Shown here: positions 10,427 through 18,933 of the stretch, one piece after another
How positions within the stretch are numbered: position 1 is the first letter of the stretch
How the letters are laid out: each line of letters opens with the position of its first letter
Assembly: GCF_014947265.1 (NCBI RefSeq)
Contig: NZ_JADCNK010000016.1
Location: 62,001-126,000, forward strand
DNA length: 64,000 bases
Direction of reading: 5' to 3'
Origin: Pedobacter sp014947265
GTDB taxonomy: Bacteria; Bacteroidota; Bacteroidia; Sphingobacteriales; Sphingobacteriaceae
The notes under the pieces: generated by a model
What the model saw: only the letters and a program-made list of their open reading frames with translations
What the model was told of the DNA's origin: nothing
Database searches by the model: none
Position numbers and translations under genes: made by a program

Positions 10427-11227
10427 CTACTCTATGATCCTATACAACCCGAAATCGGGGGAATAAAGGTGTTTTATGTCATGCAACTTAATCACTTGTG
10501 GCAGAATCAAGTTCTCCACCTTGAACTTAAGGTCGCCTAACTTATAATAATACATGTATACCGGAGAGGGGAGCGTGCCTTGCTTCCATCGAATTAGCAC
10601 ATCGTCATCAAATTTCTTCACATCTTTTGCAGTTCTTGAAAATTCACTGTTAAAAAGATAGTCATTGCGCACAAATAGTGTTTCATCTTTTATTTCAAAA
10701 ATATTACAACGTTCCTGATGCACAGTTACATATTCACAAGGTTTGTAACCGTATCTTTTTAAAAGTGTTGTTTCATATTTATGAAGTGCCAAAAGTTTTA
10801 AACTGTCATTTTCAATGTTAAGTTCTTCCGACTTTGCACTCAGGCTGTCTGCAAAAACTACATTTTTGAAGTCCTGGGATTTGCGATAATCCGGATAGAA
10901 GTATTTCTTGCGATTAAAATAAAGATTACCCTTCTTATCTATGAAAAAAGGAAGGTCCCAATCATAAGTGTTTTCAAAAATGATCCGTTTGTTTACGTCC
11001 ATTATTTTAAATGGAGCGTCACTTCTGTCTGGTTTCAAAAAAATTCTGTCATCTTCTAAAAAGATGATTTCACTTAAATTTTGCATGTCTGTAACCAGCT
11101 TAAACTTACGCTGATCCTTAAGTAATTCGGAAATTAAAGGCACTTCCGGATGGCTATCTTTTTTTGGAAATGGATTACATGCTGAAGCAAACATCATAAT
11201 AACCAAACCGGCAAATTTACTTCTCAT
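10427..11227 (-). CDS. predicted lipoprotein of unknown function
   Basis: This 266-residue protein opens with a lipoprotein signal (GLVIMMFASAC, lipidated Cys at residue 17). The mature part is hydrophilic and rich in Lys and Asp with no membrane segment. No family is recognised. It lies between two other minus-strand genes with 131- and 63-base gaps, so it could be monocistronic. Confidence 0.65.
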   Translation of the reverse strand: MRSKFAGLVIMMFASACNPFPKKDSHPEVPLISELLKDQRKFKLVTDMQNLSEIIFLEDDRIFLKPDRSDAPFKIMDVNKRIIFENTYDWDLPFFIDKKGNLYFNRKKYFYPDYRKSQDFKNVVFADSLSAKSEELNIENDSLKLLALHKYETTLLKRYGYKPCEYVTVHQERCNIFEIKDETLFVRNDYLFNSEFSRTAKDVKKFDDDVLIRWKQGTLPSPVYMYYYKLGDLKFKVENLILPQVIKLHDIKHLYSPDFGLYRIIE

Positions 11228-11290
11228 GGTGCGTTTTTTTAGATTTGGAATTATAACAAAAACTGAACCATAAGCATGATTGCCGGTTTG

Positions 11291-11740
11291 CTAAGCATCT
11301 GGTATGTTTGGCTCTACAAGTTTAATGAGTTTTTCAAGAGATTCCTGCCAACCAAGATAACACATCTCCACAGGTATCATCGCAGGTATGTTTTCCTGCA
11401 ATATTTTTAAGTCCGTACCAACCGATGTTTTAGTGAACCAGATGGTGTTTACAATGGTGCCAGTCAGATTTGAATCTTCAACCTTATCTGTGTATTTTAA
11501 CAATTCATTCGGAACGACCTCTAAGTATTCTCCACCAAACGCGTTAGTACTTCCTGTAGTGAAATTCTGGAAAGACATTTTAAATGTGCCGCCCGGCTTT
11601 ATATCCATGCCATGAATGATACCGAGAAATCCATAAGGCGGCATCCACGATGCAAGTGCTGTAGGCTCGGTAAAAGCACGGTAAACCTTCTCCGGTGATG
11701 CTTTAATCACTCTGTGTAATGAAACGCTGTTGTCTGACAT
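11291..11740 (-). CDS. SRPBCC / AHSA1-like domain protein
   Basis: The 149-residue sequence fits the START-like AHSA1 fold: the opening VIKASPEKVYRAFTEPTALASWM, the central GGTFKMSF and GGEYLEVVPNELLKYTD, and the closing LGWQESLEKLIKLVE helix. Family members are cytosolic hydrophobic-ligand binders or Hsp90-activator-like proteins. In this subgroup they often accompany ArsR regulators, but none is seen here. A MITE-like element begins 20 bases upstream of the start codon. Confidence 0.85.
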   Translation of the reverse strand: MSDNSVSLHRVIKASPEKVYRAFTEPTALASWMPPYGFLGIIHGMDIKPGGTFKMSFQNFTTGSTNAFGGEYLEVVPNELLKYTDKVEDSNLTGTIVNTIWFTKTSVGTDLKILQENIPAMIPVEMCYLGWQESLEKLIKLVEPNIPDA

Positions 11741-11760
11741 ACAATTATTTTTATTTTAGA

Positions 11761-11916
11761 ATTAGCGCCTGTTTAAAATTAAGTAAAATTTATTTCGTAT
11801 GTCAGTCTGAGCGTAGTCGAAGACAATTTTTTATAGTTAAGAGAAGCATTCGACTTCGCTCTTGTGACAAACTAGGAGAAGTAATGTAATTGAATAAAAT
11901 TTAAACAGGCGCTAAA
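11761..11916. repeat. MITE-like element 1 (nested inverted repeats, no ORF)
   Basis: The 15-base outer arms tagcgcctgtttaaa (11763-11777) and tttaaacaggcgcta (11900-11914) are perfect inverted copies. Inside lies a second, imperfect palindrome, gtcagtctgagcgtagtcga (11801-11820) against cgacttcgctcttgtgac (11851-11868). The element has no coding capacity. Its inner part belongs to the 'gtcatcctgagcttgtcgaa' type of repeat that recurs at 27245-27386 in this window with different outer arms. Confidence 0.65.
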
Positions 11917-12116
11917 TATGTTTAACAAATATGATGTTATTACCGGATAATTTACAGGGTGATATACGACAATTTACAGGGGATATGGAACAATATCTTT
12001 CTTTGACAACATGGTGCTGGCCAGCTTTCGGCGTAGCGACCACATATACCGAACCTGGATTTTTAATGTTATGTGATTGAGTTATGGTGGATGAATTTTA
12101 CCCGAACCGGGGTAGG

Positions 12117-13043
12117 CTAGGTATCACAACTTACATCATCCCAATCTTGTTCTCCATACCTGATTAGCCAATTTAGGGCGTAGTGCCTTTCATATACCAC
12201 GCCAGAAATAGCTTCTTCAAGTTGGACGTTTGCCAATCTTGCATCTACACAAGCCCAGTCGATTCTGTAGTAAAGGTCATTTGCATCCAGAATTTCAGCT
12301 GCAGATCTTGTTTCAGATATGGAATTTATAAAAGCATTGGGGTCTTTTCCCGCACCAACAGGATAATCTTGTTCAGGGATATCATTTAAATCGCAAAGTT
12401 GGTCAGGGAAATTAAGTTCATCAATCTTACCTAAGGCCCACATCAGCGTGTAAATACATTCGCTTTTCCAACTTTCCGTATTTTTCCGCTCTTCTGTAGG
12501 ATGACCAAGGAATTCTTTTTCTTCAGGTGTGGTTTCTGCCCATAAATCGTATTGCTGCAAATAGGCAATTGCAATATCTGCCGGTATTACATTATTTGCC
12601 ACAAAATTGGTGACGGCCAGAATGCACAACCTGGTCGCAATTTCTTTTGGTGTCCTTATTAAAGTTTCAGTTTCAGCATCGATGCAGGGTAAATTTGCAT
12701 TAACTTTGATGCCTCTTACTTTCAGTATTGCTTCACTTCTTTCTTTTCTTCTGATTTGATCGTCAGACAATTGAGATTGTTCCTTGTCAAAATATTTCAA
12801 CTCAATATGAACACTAAGTTTTTCAATTTCTGAATTTCCTGAGGTATCCAGGATTAGATCTAAATTGTTATCCAAAAAGTGTTGTCCGCCAGACTTGCTG
12901 ATTAAAGTGCCTGGCTGTGTGAATATAATCGCATCAAACTCAGTTGCTAGTTTTTGAAGCAGTGGTATGATGTCTTTGGTCTCCTGCGGTTCCTGTTCTA
13001 CAGAAAACTCGCTATTTATAGTAGAGACTTTAGCCAACAGCAA
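12117..13043 (-). CDS. DUF4272 domain protein, 5' end apparently truncated
   Basis: The sequence RKERSEAILKVRGIKVNANLP followed by RTPKEIATRL and the closing YERHYALNWLIRYGEQDWDDVSCDT is typical of DUF4272 (function unknown). The only start in frame is a TTG at 13043. The frame stays open and coding-like for 42 further codons upstream (SYQLPEIDDSPLTANLKGLY and following) until a TGA at 13170-13172, without any ATG. The native N-terminus therefore seems lost, and the gene may be a pseudogene. The break coincides with the start of the decayed restriction enzyme on the other strand. Confidence 0.7.
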   Translation of the reverse strand: MLLAKVSTINSEFSVEQEPQETKDIIPLLQKLATEFDAIIFTQPGTLISKSGGQHFLDNNLDLILDTSGNSEIEKLSVHIELKYFDKEQSQLSDDQIRRKERSEAILKVRGIKVNANLPCIDAETETLIRTPKEIATRLCILAVTNFVANNVIPADIAIAYLQQYDLWAETTPEEKEFLGHPTEERKNTESWKSECIYTLMWALGKIDELNFPDQLCDLNDIPEQDYPVGAGKDPNAFINSISETRSAAEILDANDLYYRIDWACVDARLANVQLEEAISGVVYERHYALNWLIRYGEQDWDDVSCDT

Positions 13044-13164
13044 ATGTTTTAACTGTTCATTTGTTGCCGGTAATGCTGTAATATATCCGTAAAGGCCTTT
13101 TAAGTTTGCCGTTAGCGGACTGTCGTCAATTTCCGGAAGCTGGTAGGATGGGAATGCCCCAAGA

Positions 13165-13580
13165 TATCTTCACATACCTATGGTTTTGTGGTTGAGTACA
13201 AGCGATGATAAAGTGGTCGCTAAGGACGATGAGCTTGCAAAAGCAATCGGGCTGAATATTGAGGCAGATAAGAACTGCCGGACATCATATTGGTTGACCT
13301 TGGCGCTAAGAACTCTGTCTTGGTCTTTTTAGAGGTTGTAGCCAGGGACGATCTGCTCAGTGACCGAAGAAAAGAAGCTTTATACTAGCCTACCGATACT
13401 GCTGGTTTTGTTAGGGGCTCAGTTACATTTGTAACGGCATACCTAAGCAGGGAAGTTCAGGATTTTAAAAAGACCGTGCCTGCTATTACCTGGAATTCAT
13501 TTGTCTGGTTTGTTTCTGAACCTAAAAACCTTGTTTTCTTCACAGAAGGAGCAGTCCACTTGACATCATTTAGACCCTAA
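13165..13580 (+). pseudogene. remnant of a BsuBI/PstI-family type II restriction endonuclease
   Basis: Reading from 13201 gives DDELAKAIGLNIEADKN. After a frameshift near 13275, the frame reads LPDIILVDLGAKNSVLVFLEVV, RRKEAL, an in-frame TAG at 13386, then AGFVRGSVTFVTAYLSRE and WNSFVWFVSEPKNLVFF to a TAA at 13578. The order 'PDIILVDL - EVVA - RR - AGF - FVTAY - W.SF.WF.SEP' is the conserved C-terminal domain of BsuBI/PstI-type enzymes. Only this C-terminal part remains, and no methyltransferase is nearby. It is a fossil of a restriction-modification system. Confidence 0.75.
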
Positions 13581-13694
13581 AAGGTAGATGGGAGGAGTGC
13601 TTCTACTTCGCATATTTATTAAGTTATTAAGTACTTGCTTAGGTAGAATAGTTGAAGACCAGAAAATATTACTGGTGGCTCATCAAAGTATTGT

Positions 13695-14243
13695 TTACCT
13701 GCATTTGCACCTTTTTGTTTTCTTTGCAGATTTTATAACTGCGGTGTTATTTTTCGTTTGTCTGACGTTGACGACAACGGTTATTGAGTCATGGTAACAG
13801 CATGTCTTGACTTCCCTCTCCACTTTCTTTTCAGCAGCCTTGCCCTTAGAAGGAAAATTATTTAATGTAAAGACGATCATAAATGACATTCCCGCAATGA
13901 AGAATAAAATTGCTGCAACCGTAGGGATTTTAATATTACCGTCATAGATGCCTTCAGGGCTTGGATTAGCACTGGTATTCTTTCCAATAGTATTTGCTGT
14001 GCCGATGATGGCAAATAAGGCCCAGAGACAAGATGCAATGGACACCATTATCAATCCCCAACTTGCGAAGAGGCAGCCCTTGGATTCCACCGGATTTTCT
14101 CCGATCATGTCTTTCATAAAGGCGATGGTAAAGGCCAGTACACCAGTAGCAAGCGTAAGGATCAGCTTCAGTGCCTCGTTGGCAAAATCGAAGGATTTTT
14201 CTTTGAAATCTCCCATGGTTAACAGAACGGCCAGATGGGACAC
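13695..14243 (-). CDS. small multi-pass membrane protein of unknown function
   Basis: The 182-residue protein has three hydrophobic helices (about 28-48, 63-85 and 108-128) and a basic, cysteine-containing tail (CCYHDSIT ... KSAKKTKRCKCR). Its first 25 bases overlap the end of the upstream gene at 14219, which points to translational coupling. Met10 at 14216 (MGDFKEKSFDF) is an alternative start that would remove most of the overlap. No family is recognised. Confidence 0.6.
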   Translation of the reverse strand: MSHLAVLLTMGDFKEKSFDFANEALKLILTLATGVLAFTIAFMKDMIGENPVESKGCLFASWGLIMVSIASCLWALFAIIGTANTIGKNTSANPSPEGIYDGNIKIPTVAAILFFIAGMSFMIVFTLNNFPSKGKAAEKKVEREVKTCCYHDSITVVVNVRQTKNNTAVIKSAKKTKRCKCR

Positions 14244-14659
14244 AAGCGTTGCAATGTCCTTCGGATATCGTTTTCGGTTATCGTGAAAGTATATTGGCTT
14301 TTCATAATTTCATGTGTAAGAATCAGAATGCTGTGATGCAGTGGTGTCATCCTTATGTATCTAACTCTCGTTGAAGCCTTCTTTCCTCTTTGATTGAAAG
14401 ACGGAGATCGATGTGTTACAGCTCTTAGGCTCGTGGCATGTTGACCGACAGATTTTACATTTGTTTGAGGGCGGCCGACAGCAAATTGCTCTGATGGGTA
14501 ACCTTTAAGTGAATTGTCTATAGCCTCGGCAATGACCTTGTCTAAGAAAGATCTGCCATCTTCACTCAACTGAAATTGATTATAGTTGAGTTGTCTTTTT
14601 GCTAGGTTATATAAAGCAGTTTCCTGGGATGATTGTCTTTTAGAATAGGAATGAGGCAT
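14219..14659 (-). CDS. small basic cytosolic protein of unknown function
   Basis: This 146-residue protein has no signal peptide or membrane helix and is rich in Arg, Ser and Gln. Its N-terminal half (ETALYNLAKRQLNYNQFQLSEDG and FLDKVIAEAIDNSL) looks helical. It is preceded by a good promoter match and overlaps the membrane protein gene downstream, so the two probably form a two-gene operon. No function can be assigned. Confidence 0.5.
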   Translation of the reverse strand: MPHSYSKRQSSQETALYNLAKRQLNYNQFQLSEDGRSFLDKVIAEAIDNSLKGYPSEQFAVGRPQTNVKSVGQHATSLRAVTHRSPSFNQRGKKASTRVRYIRMTPLHHSILILTHEIMKSQYTFTITENDIRRTLQRLCPIWPFC

Positions 14660-14679
14660 TGTTGAAAATTTAAATTGTG

Positions 14680-14687
14680 CAAATATA
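14680..14687 (-). promoter_or_regulatory. -7 box of a Bacteroidota-type promoter
   Basis: On the minus strand the sequence reads TATATTTG, an exact match to TAnnTTTG, about 20 bases in front of the ATG at 14659. The leader would be very short. The matching -33 TTG is less clear. Confidence 0.45.
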
Positions 14688-14909
14688 GGAGATATCTTAA
14701 ATAAGCTGCAATAAAAGCAAATGTAACTGGACTCGTATCGGTGAGCACCTATTTATAAATATTTTATTTTTAATCTCCAATGCGTGTTTTGGTTTCCTTT
14801 ACTTAGATGTATCAGATTCGCTGTAGATTTTATTATGAAGGACACGCAGTGTTTAAGATTTCTCAAATAATCTGCTAATGTATCAGGTTCAGTTTGTCTT
14901 CGACGATAA

Positions 14910-15959
14910 TCAATCGATACCGCTGACCTCTAAGTCAGTAATTTCAAATTCTGAACTCATTTCATCCTTCCGAAGATCAAAGTTGAAAAGCACTTTAAAA
15001 GTTAAGTATTTTTCACCAACGCAGGAATAGCGGTCTTCTCCGGGATCTCGAACAGGATTATACTGTAGTATTTCAACTTCACAGCTCACATAAACTAATC
15101 CCGATACAAGTGCCCTGTCACCGAATATTTCATATTCAATGTCCTCACATTCTAAGATATCGCATCCATAAGCAACCATTTGTCCGTCAAAAAAGTAGTC
15201 ATCGGAAAGGACATCTGAAGGATGTAAGTTATCAACTTTTTTATGGGTTTCATCTTCGATCTCCTTTTCGAAATTTTTCGTTAAAATCTCCAACACAAAT
15301 TTTTCATTGATTACAATCTGATTGACATAAGCCTGGAATATGTTCTCGGGACTTTCAAGGGTAGACCCATGTGATTTGATAAAATCAAAGGCTTGATTAA
15401 TAACCGAAAATCTCTTGGAATCATACTCCAGATCGGGGTGGATTTTGGATTTATCCTGCCTTGCACAAAAGTCGGATGTGTTATTGGTCAATAAAATACA
15501 ATCTGCTGTATCGTTATCCTCCACGTATTTGGCATATGTTTTCCAGATTATAGCATCTTTGAGCTCAGATTTTTCTTCTGTAAAAGGTTTTCGTCTATGG
15601 ATTGCCCTGTCCACAAGATCAGGTAGAAAATCATTATGATATGGCAACAAATTAAAATTATCGTTTAAATTTAACTGTTTATAAAACCTGTCAAACTTTG
15701 CCAGTTGCTGGACAACATCAATCACGCGCATTTCACTTTCAATTCTCAGCCTGTCTGCGTCTTTGATAATTTTTTTTATTTCCCTGTTCTTTTCTTCGAT
15801 CTCTTTTTGAAATTGTCTCCTTAATTCTAGCCGGACAATTTCTGACATGTACAGATTCAATAATCCATTCCTGCAATAATCCAGTAGCTGTTTATTAGAC
15901 TTGTTTTCAAAAAAATAGTCGTGATAGAGGACGTTTGAGTCCAAAAAAATGTTCATCAT
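14910..15959 (-). CDS. PIN-domain protein (DUF4935-like)
   Basis: The N-terminal third fits a PIN-like nuclease: NIFLDSNVL with D7, a Glu at 40 in YMSEIVRLEL, KDAIIW with D135 and LLTNNTSDF with D163, so the acidic metal-binding set is intact. A coiled-coil-like basic helix lies at 46-75. From about residue 200 there is an extra domain with CDILECEDIEYEIFGDRALVSG that I do not recognise. PIN domains of this type act as metal-dependent ribonucleases in toxin or RNA-processing roles. No antitoxin-sized neighbour is adjacent, so a classical VapBC pair is unlikely. Confidence 0.75.
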   Translation of the reverse strand: MMNIFLDSNVLYHDYFFENKSNKQLLDYCRNGLLNLYMSEIVRLELRRQFQKEIEEKNREIKKIIKDADRLRIESEMRVIDVVQQLAKFDRFYKQLNLNDNFNLLPYHNDFLPDLVDRAIHRRKPFTEEKSELKDAIIWKTYAKYVEDNDTADCILLTNNTSDFCARQDKSKIHPDLEYDSKRFSVINQAFDFIKSHGSTLESPENIFQAYVNQIVINEKFVLEILTKNFEKEIEDETHKKVDNLHPSDVLSDDYFFDGQMVAYGCDILECEDIEYEIFGDRALVSGLVYVSCEVEILQYNPVRDPGEDRYSCVGEKYLTFKVLFNFDLRKDEMSSEFEITDLEVSGID

Positions 15960-16277
15960 AACTTAATTGTGTTATTACTAGGAACCACCAGTTTTAAGGC
16001 TATCGATTGCTATTTAAGTGTTTAAATGTATAAAAAAAATGTAATATCCGCCGGGGGATTGCAAAATTGCGTCAACTTTATCAGATCGAAGGGAATATTA
16101 AATCGTTGGTCTTTATTTATCTCAGGCTTAGACGTAATTTATAATGGATTGCCCATGGACATAGTCCATTTCTGGCTGATATCCTTTTGTGCTAGGTAGA
16201 TCAGTTTAGCAGGATCAAGCAAAAAAGTTGAGGGCAGGCATAATATGCTTTTTTAACAAGAACCAATCAAACCAAAA
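15960..16277. other. 318-base gap, no gene seen
   Basis: Both strands carry frequent stops and no hairpin with a T-run is obvious. It presumably holds the promoter of the PIN gene. Confidence 0.3.
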
Positions 16278-16595
16278 TTAACAATCAATATTTCCGTTCT
16301 CCAGGTGGGCGATACGGAATATTTCCTTTGTAATGATTGCTATATTTTCTTTTAGCTCATCCAAAGAGCAGTTTATGGTGCCTATAGGAATAGGCAGTTC
16401 CATAAGTTCTTCCAGAAATTCTATTTTTAACGAACAGCCTGGAACATCTTCTGCGCTTCCTTTTAGCAGTGAGAAAATTTCGCTGGCTTCTTTTTTGTCT
16501 TTGCCAAGAGAAAATTTGCCATAGGTGATTTTTCCACCTGGTCCCTGAAGGCTGATGTTGATGGTGAAACGGGTTTCCATAGCTAAATGTTGCAT
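16278..16595 (-). CDS. conserved small hypothetical protein next to hsp20
   Basis: The open frame reaches back to 16649, but that start would lie inside the hsp20 terminator. Met at 16595 (MQHLAMETRF) is therefore preferred, giving about 105 residues; Met at 16580 is also possible. The sequence alternates hydrophobic and charged residues (TRFTINISLQGPGGKITYGKF), which suggests a small beta-rich domain. No family is recognised. Confidence 0.55.
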   Translation of the reverse strand: MQHLAMETRFTINISLQGPGGKITYGKFSLGKDKKEASEIFSLLKGSAEDVPGCSLKIEFLEELMELPIPIGTINCSLDELKENIAIITKEIFRIAHLENGNIDC

Positions 16596-16624
16596 TTTTT
16601 TAACAGATTTGGGTACATGATCAA

Positions 16625-16651
16625 TAAAAAGTGCCGCGTTTAGCGGCACTT
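16625..16651 (-). terminator. intrinsic terminator of hsp20
   Basis: On the minus strand aagtgccgc, a five-base loop and gcggcactt form a 9-bp stem followed by a T-run. It starts seven bases after the hsp20 stop codon. Confidence 0.75.
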
Positions 16652-16657
16652 GGGAAA

Positions 16658-17098
16658 TTATTGTATTTCGATCTGTCTGGCGATCGCTTTAGCCTCTTCC
16701 TTTTTTGGAATGTTGAGTTTGAGTACGCCATCCGTATAAGCAGCCTGAATTTGCTCCACGTTAGCACTTTCCGGAAGGGTAAACGATCTGGTAAATGCAG
16801 AGTAGCTATATTCCCTTCTGTTGTAGATTTTACCTTCAGTATTGTTTTCTATACGCTGCTCAGTAGAAATGGTCAGCATATCCCGCTCTACAGCTACCTT
16901 GAAATCTTCTTTTTTTAATCCGGGTGCCGCAAGTTCAATGTGGTACGCTTCATTCGACTCGGAAATGTTAACCGCAGGCACGCTGCTTAAGCGACGGTCG
17001 TTAAAAAAGGTATCGCCTAATACTGATTCAAAGATGTCATTAAAGCCTGGCAATAATGAACTGTTCTTTTTTTCTGGATTGAATTTAACCAATGTCAT
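16658..17098 (-). CDS. Hsp20 / alpha-crystallin small heat-shock protein
   Basis: The protein holds a complete alpha-crystallin domain: PAVNISESNEAYHIELAAPG, the DFKVAVERDMLTIS strand pair, SFTLPESANVEQIQAAYTDGVLKLNIPK and a short tail with an I-x-I-like IEIQ. It is an ATP-independent holdase that binds unfolding proteins in the cytosol. The frame extends to 17146, but Met at 17098 (MTLVKFNPEK) follows the purine-rich aaaggagaaaaaact, a good ribosome binding site, so this start is chosen (146 residues). Confidence 0.95.
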   Translation of the reverse strand: MTLVKFNPEKKNSSLLPGFNDIFESVLGDTFFNDRRLSSVPAVNISESNEAYHIELAAPGLKKEDFKVAVERDMLTISTEQRIENNTEGKIYNRREYSYSAFTRSFTLPESANVEQIQAAYTDGVLKLNIPKKEEAKAIARQIEIQ

Positions 17099-17241
17099 AG
17101 TTTTTTCTCCTTTTAATGTTTTAATAATAAATGGACTATAAATCAATTAATTTAACGCTTTAACCTTTTTCAAAAGGTTACATCTCTGGTTAATCAAGCG
17201 CCGTGCCAAGGCGTTCAAGGCAGGTTGGCGAACGGTTTTAC

Positions 17242-17276
17242 CTGAAAAATTTTCATTTTTTATGAAAATTTTTCAG
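17242..17276. other. perfect 15-bp hairpin upstream of hsp20
   Basis: ctgaaaaattttcat and atgaaaatttttcag are exact inverted copies around a five-base T loop. A further partial copy (ctgaaattttttcag) follows at 17283-17297. It lies between the GNAT-like gene (ends 17511) and hsp20 on the same strand, so it may be a terminator for the former or a control element for the latter. A 66-codon frame across 17260-17460 is not believed to be a gene. Confidence 0.5.
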
Positions 17277-17510
17277 TGCATTGCTGAAATTTTTTCAGTT
17301 TTACCCTTCTGTGCCTGGGCGCTCTTAAATTAGCTAAATGAAGTAATTGTAGCGTTGATGGCCAATGCAGTTCAGCGTATTTTATCTGCTTTCTCCATTT
17401 TTGCTTATTCTTAAAGCATTTCAGCAGGCTGCATCGGATAAGAGCAACCAAAAACCACATATATTATGCGCATAAACATCTTTTTTGAACCCCTGCCAGG
17501 CTAATCAATA

Positions 17511-18065
17511 TCACTGCGTACGTTCAAAGTAGATGATATGATTATCGAAGTTACCCTGATAAGGATTCCCTTTTGCCCGGAAACCATTGGCTACAAGAAA
17601 TCGCTGACTGCTGGGGGTTGCGGTAGTAGAAAATATAATACCAGGGTGATCACTGATTTTTTTGAGTAACATCCTTTTTAATGTGCTGCTGATTCCCTTT
17701 TTACGAACTGATTCACGAGTGAATGAATAACCGATTTCTAAAAATGGTTTGTCTATGTTCGTGATAATACCAGCTTTTTTATACACTTCTTCCAGGTAAG
17801 ATTGACCTGGCCTTTTAATAGCCGAAATGCCGACCAGCTTTTTGCCATTGTAGCAGAATGCAAGGAACGCTGTATTTAAAATCTTTAAGGGCAGATCAAC
17901 AGGCGAAACTTTATTTCCCTTTCTCAATAATAAATAGAAGTGATGGAGCTGGATCATCGAACAATCGCAGGGTCTTTTGATTTCAAAAAGGCAATTGCGG
18001 AGAAAATTCGGTTGCTCATGATAGTCCTGGTCAAATACCAGGTTGGTAGATATATCGTGGTTCAT
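17511..18065 (-). CDS. GNAT-like N-acetyltransferase domain protein
   Basis: In the 184-residue product, LVGISAIKRPG is followed by a strand LEIGYSFTRESVRKKGISSTLKRMLLKKI. The Arg-Lys-Lys-Gly-Ile-Ser-Ser turn before a helix matches the acetyl-CoA pyrophosphate loop of GNAT enzymes. The end, SQRFLVANGFRAKGNPY, fits motif B. The substrate is unknown. The first 60 residues are less typical. Confidence 0.6.
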   Translation of the reverse strand: MNHDISTNLVFDQDYHEQPNFLRNCLFEIKRPCDCSMIQLHHFYLLLRKGNKVSPVDLPLKILNTAFLAFCYNGKKLVGISAIKRPGQSYLEEVYKKAGIITNIDKPFLEIGYSFTRESVRKKGISSTLKRMLLKKISDHPGIIFSTTATPSSQRFLVANGFRAKGNPYQGNFDNHIIYFERTQ

Positions 18066-18112
18066 CAGAATAAATTTAGGTAAGGGTAGTAATAGCCGGT
18101 TTTTGCGGCAGC

Positions 18113-18382
18113 TTATTTATTTTTGATACTTAATGATGTACGTAAAGGGCCTGATAAGGCAAGCATTTCGCATACTTTATCATTCCAGTCTATCAATGCA
18201 TCTTCTGGTGAGGTTCCAAGGCCTGAAACATCGTGTTCCTCTTCAAAAGATAATACCGCATAAAAGCAATCACCATCCTGATATACGGAGGGTTTAAACT
18301 GCATCACAAAAGTGGGTAACCTGTATCTGTTATAATCAAAATCTACCAGTTTTCCTGGTATCGTTCTGGCTTGCTGTTTCAT
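18113..18382 (-). CDS. small hypothetical protein (HicB-like fold possible)
   Basis: This 89-residue protein has VYQDGDCFYAVLSFEEEHDVSGLGTSPEDALIDWNDKV. A strand pair followed by 'G.G.SPEDAL..W' recalls the partial RNase-H fold of HicB antitoxins, but there is no HicA toxin beside it and no DNA-binding tail. It is treated as unknown. It lies 47 bases upstream of the GNAT-like gene on the same strand. Confidence 0.55.
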   Translation of the reverse strand: MKQQARTIPGKLVDFDYNRYRLPTFVMQFKPSVYQDGDCFYAVLSFEEEHDVSGLGTSPEDALIDWNDKVCEMLALSGPLRTSLSIKNK

Positions 18383-18738
18383 CGCTTAATGTTTTATAGA
18401 AACATTGTTGTTTACCTGTTTTTTACTTATGGTAAGCAAACGTAATTGTAAAGTAGCCAACCAATGTCTCCTTAAGGTTAGCCGATTATTGTTTGTTTGT
18501 TAAGTATTTGGTAGAGATGAGTTCTGGAGGAAAAAAGCCCTGGTTATATGTTTTCAGAAGGGTAGGGTAATGTCGTATTCCCATTTAAAAAAAAGAAAAC
18601 ATTTTTTTTAAATGGGTTGCGGAGCTTTCCTGTTAACATGCTTGCAGTAAATGAAGATAATCAATCTTTTAACAGAGACGTGATGAACGTGATGACCAAT
18701 AAATATAAATTTCTGCTGTATTAATCCTTTTGATATAG
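18383..18738. other. 356-base gap between the 18382 gene and the small plus-strand gene
   Basis: There is no open frame of note. An A/T-rich interrupted palindrome (aaaaaagaaaac, attttttttaaatggg) lies near 18585-18615 and may separate divergent transcripts. Confidence 0.3.
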
Positions 18739-18912
18739 ATGCAGTCGAATGCAATTAATATGGTACTACCAATGAAGCCTGGAAAGAAAAAATCAGACAC
18801 ATTAGATGAAACCGGGAACGAAGAGAATAAAGACATCTTCCCCAAAAGGATGATATTTTTTATTCTTGTGCTCAGCGCGCTACTGATGATCCTGATCTTG
18901 TTTAAAGTTTAA
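18739..18912 (+). CDS. small tail-anchored single-pass membrane protein
   Basis: This short frame encodes 57 residues from the ATG at 18739, or 50 from the ATG at 18760. The N-terminal half is charged (MKPGKKKSDTLDETGNEEN). The C-terminal half is one hydrophobic helix, MIFFILVLSALLMILILF, ending in Lys-Val. Such a layout (hydrophilic head, C-terminal anchor) is common in real bacterial small proteins and unlikely by chance. Its stop is 21 bases from the stop of the convergent GH92 gene. Confidence 0.5.
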   Translation: MQSNAINMVLPMKPGKKKSDTLDETGNEENKDIFPKRMIFFILVLSALLMILILFKV

Positions 18913-18933
18913 TTCAGATCAGTTCATAGTGAT

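Noticed and set aside
11931..12116. short coding-like run on the plus strand (QFTGDMEQYLSLTTWCWPA)
   Set aside because: No start codon, no recognised family and only about 50 codons; it may be a gene relic but cannot be supported.
13588..13797. 69-codon plus-strand frame
   Set aside because: It overlaps the better supported minus-strand membrane protein and its hydrophobic stretch is the antisense of that gene.
17260..17460. 66-codon minus-strand frame before hsp20
   Set aside because: It reads through the perfect hairpin, has odd composition, and no promoter or family support.
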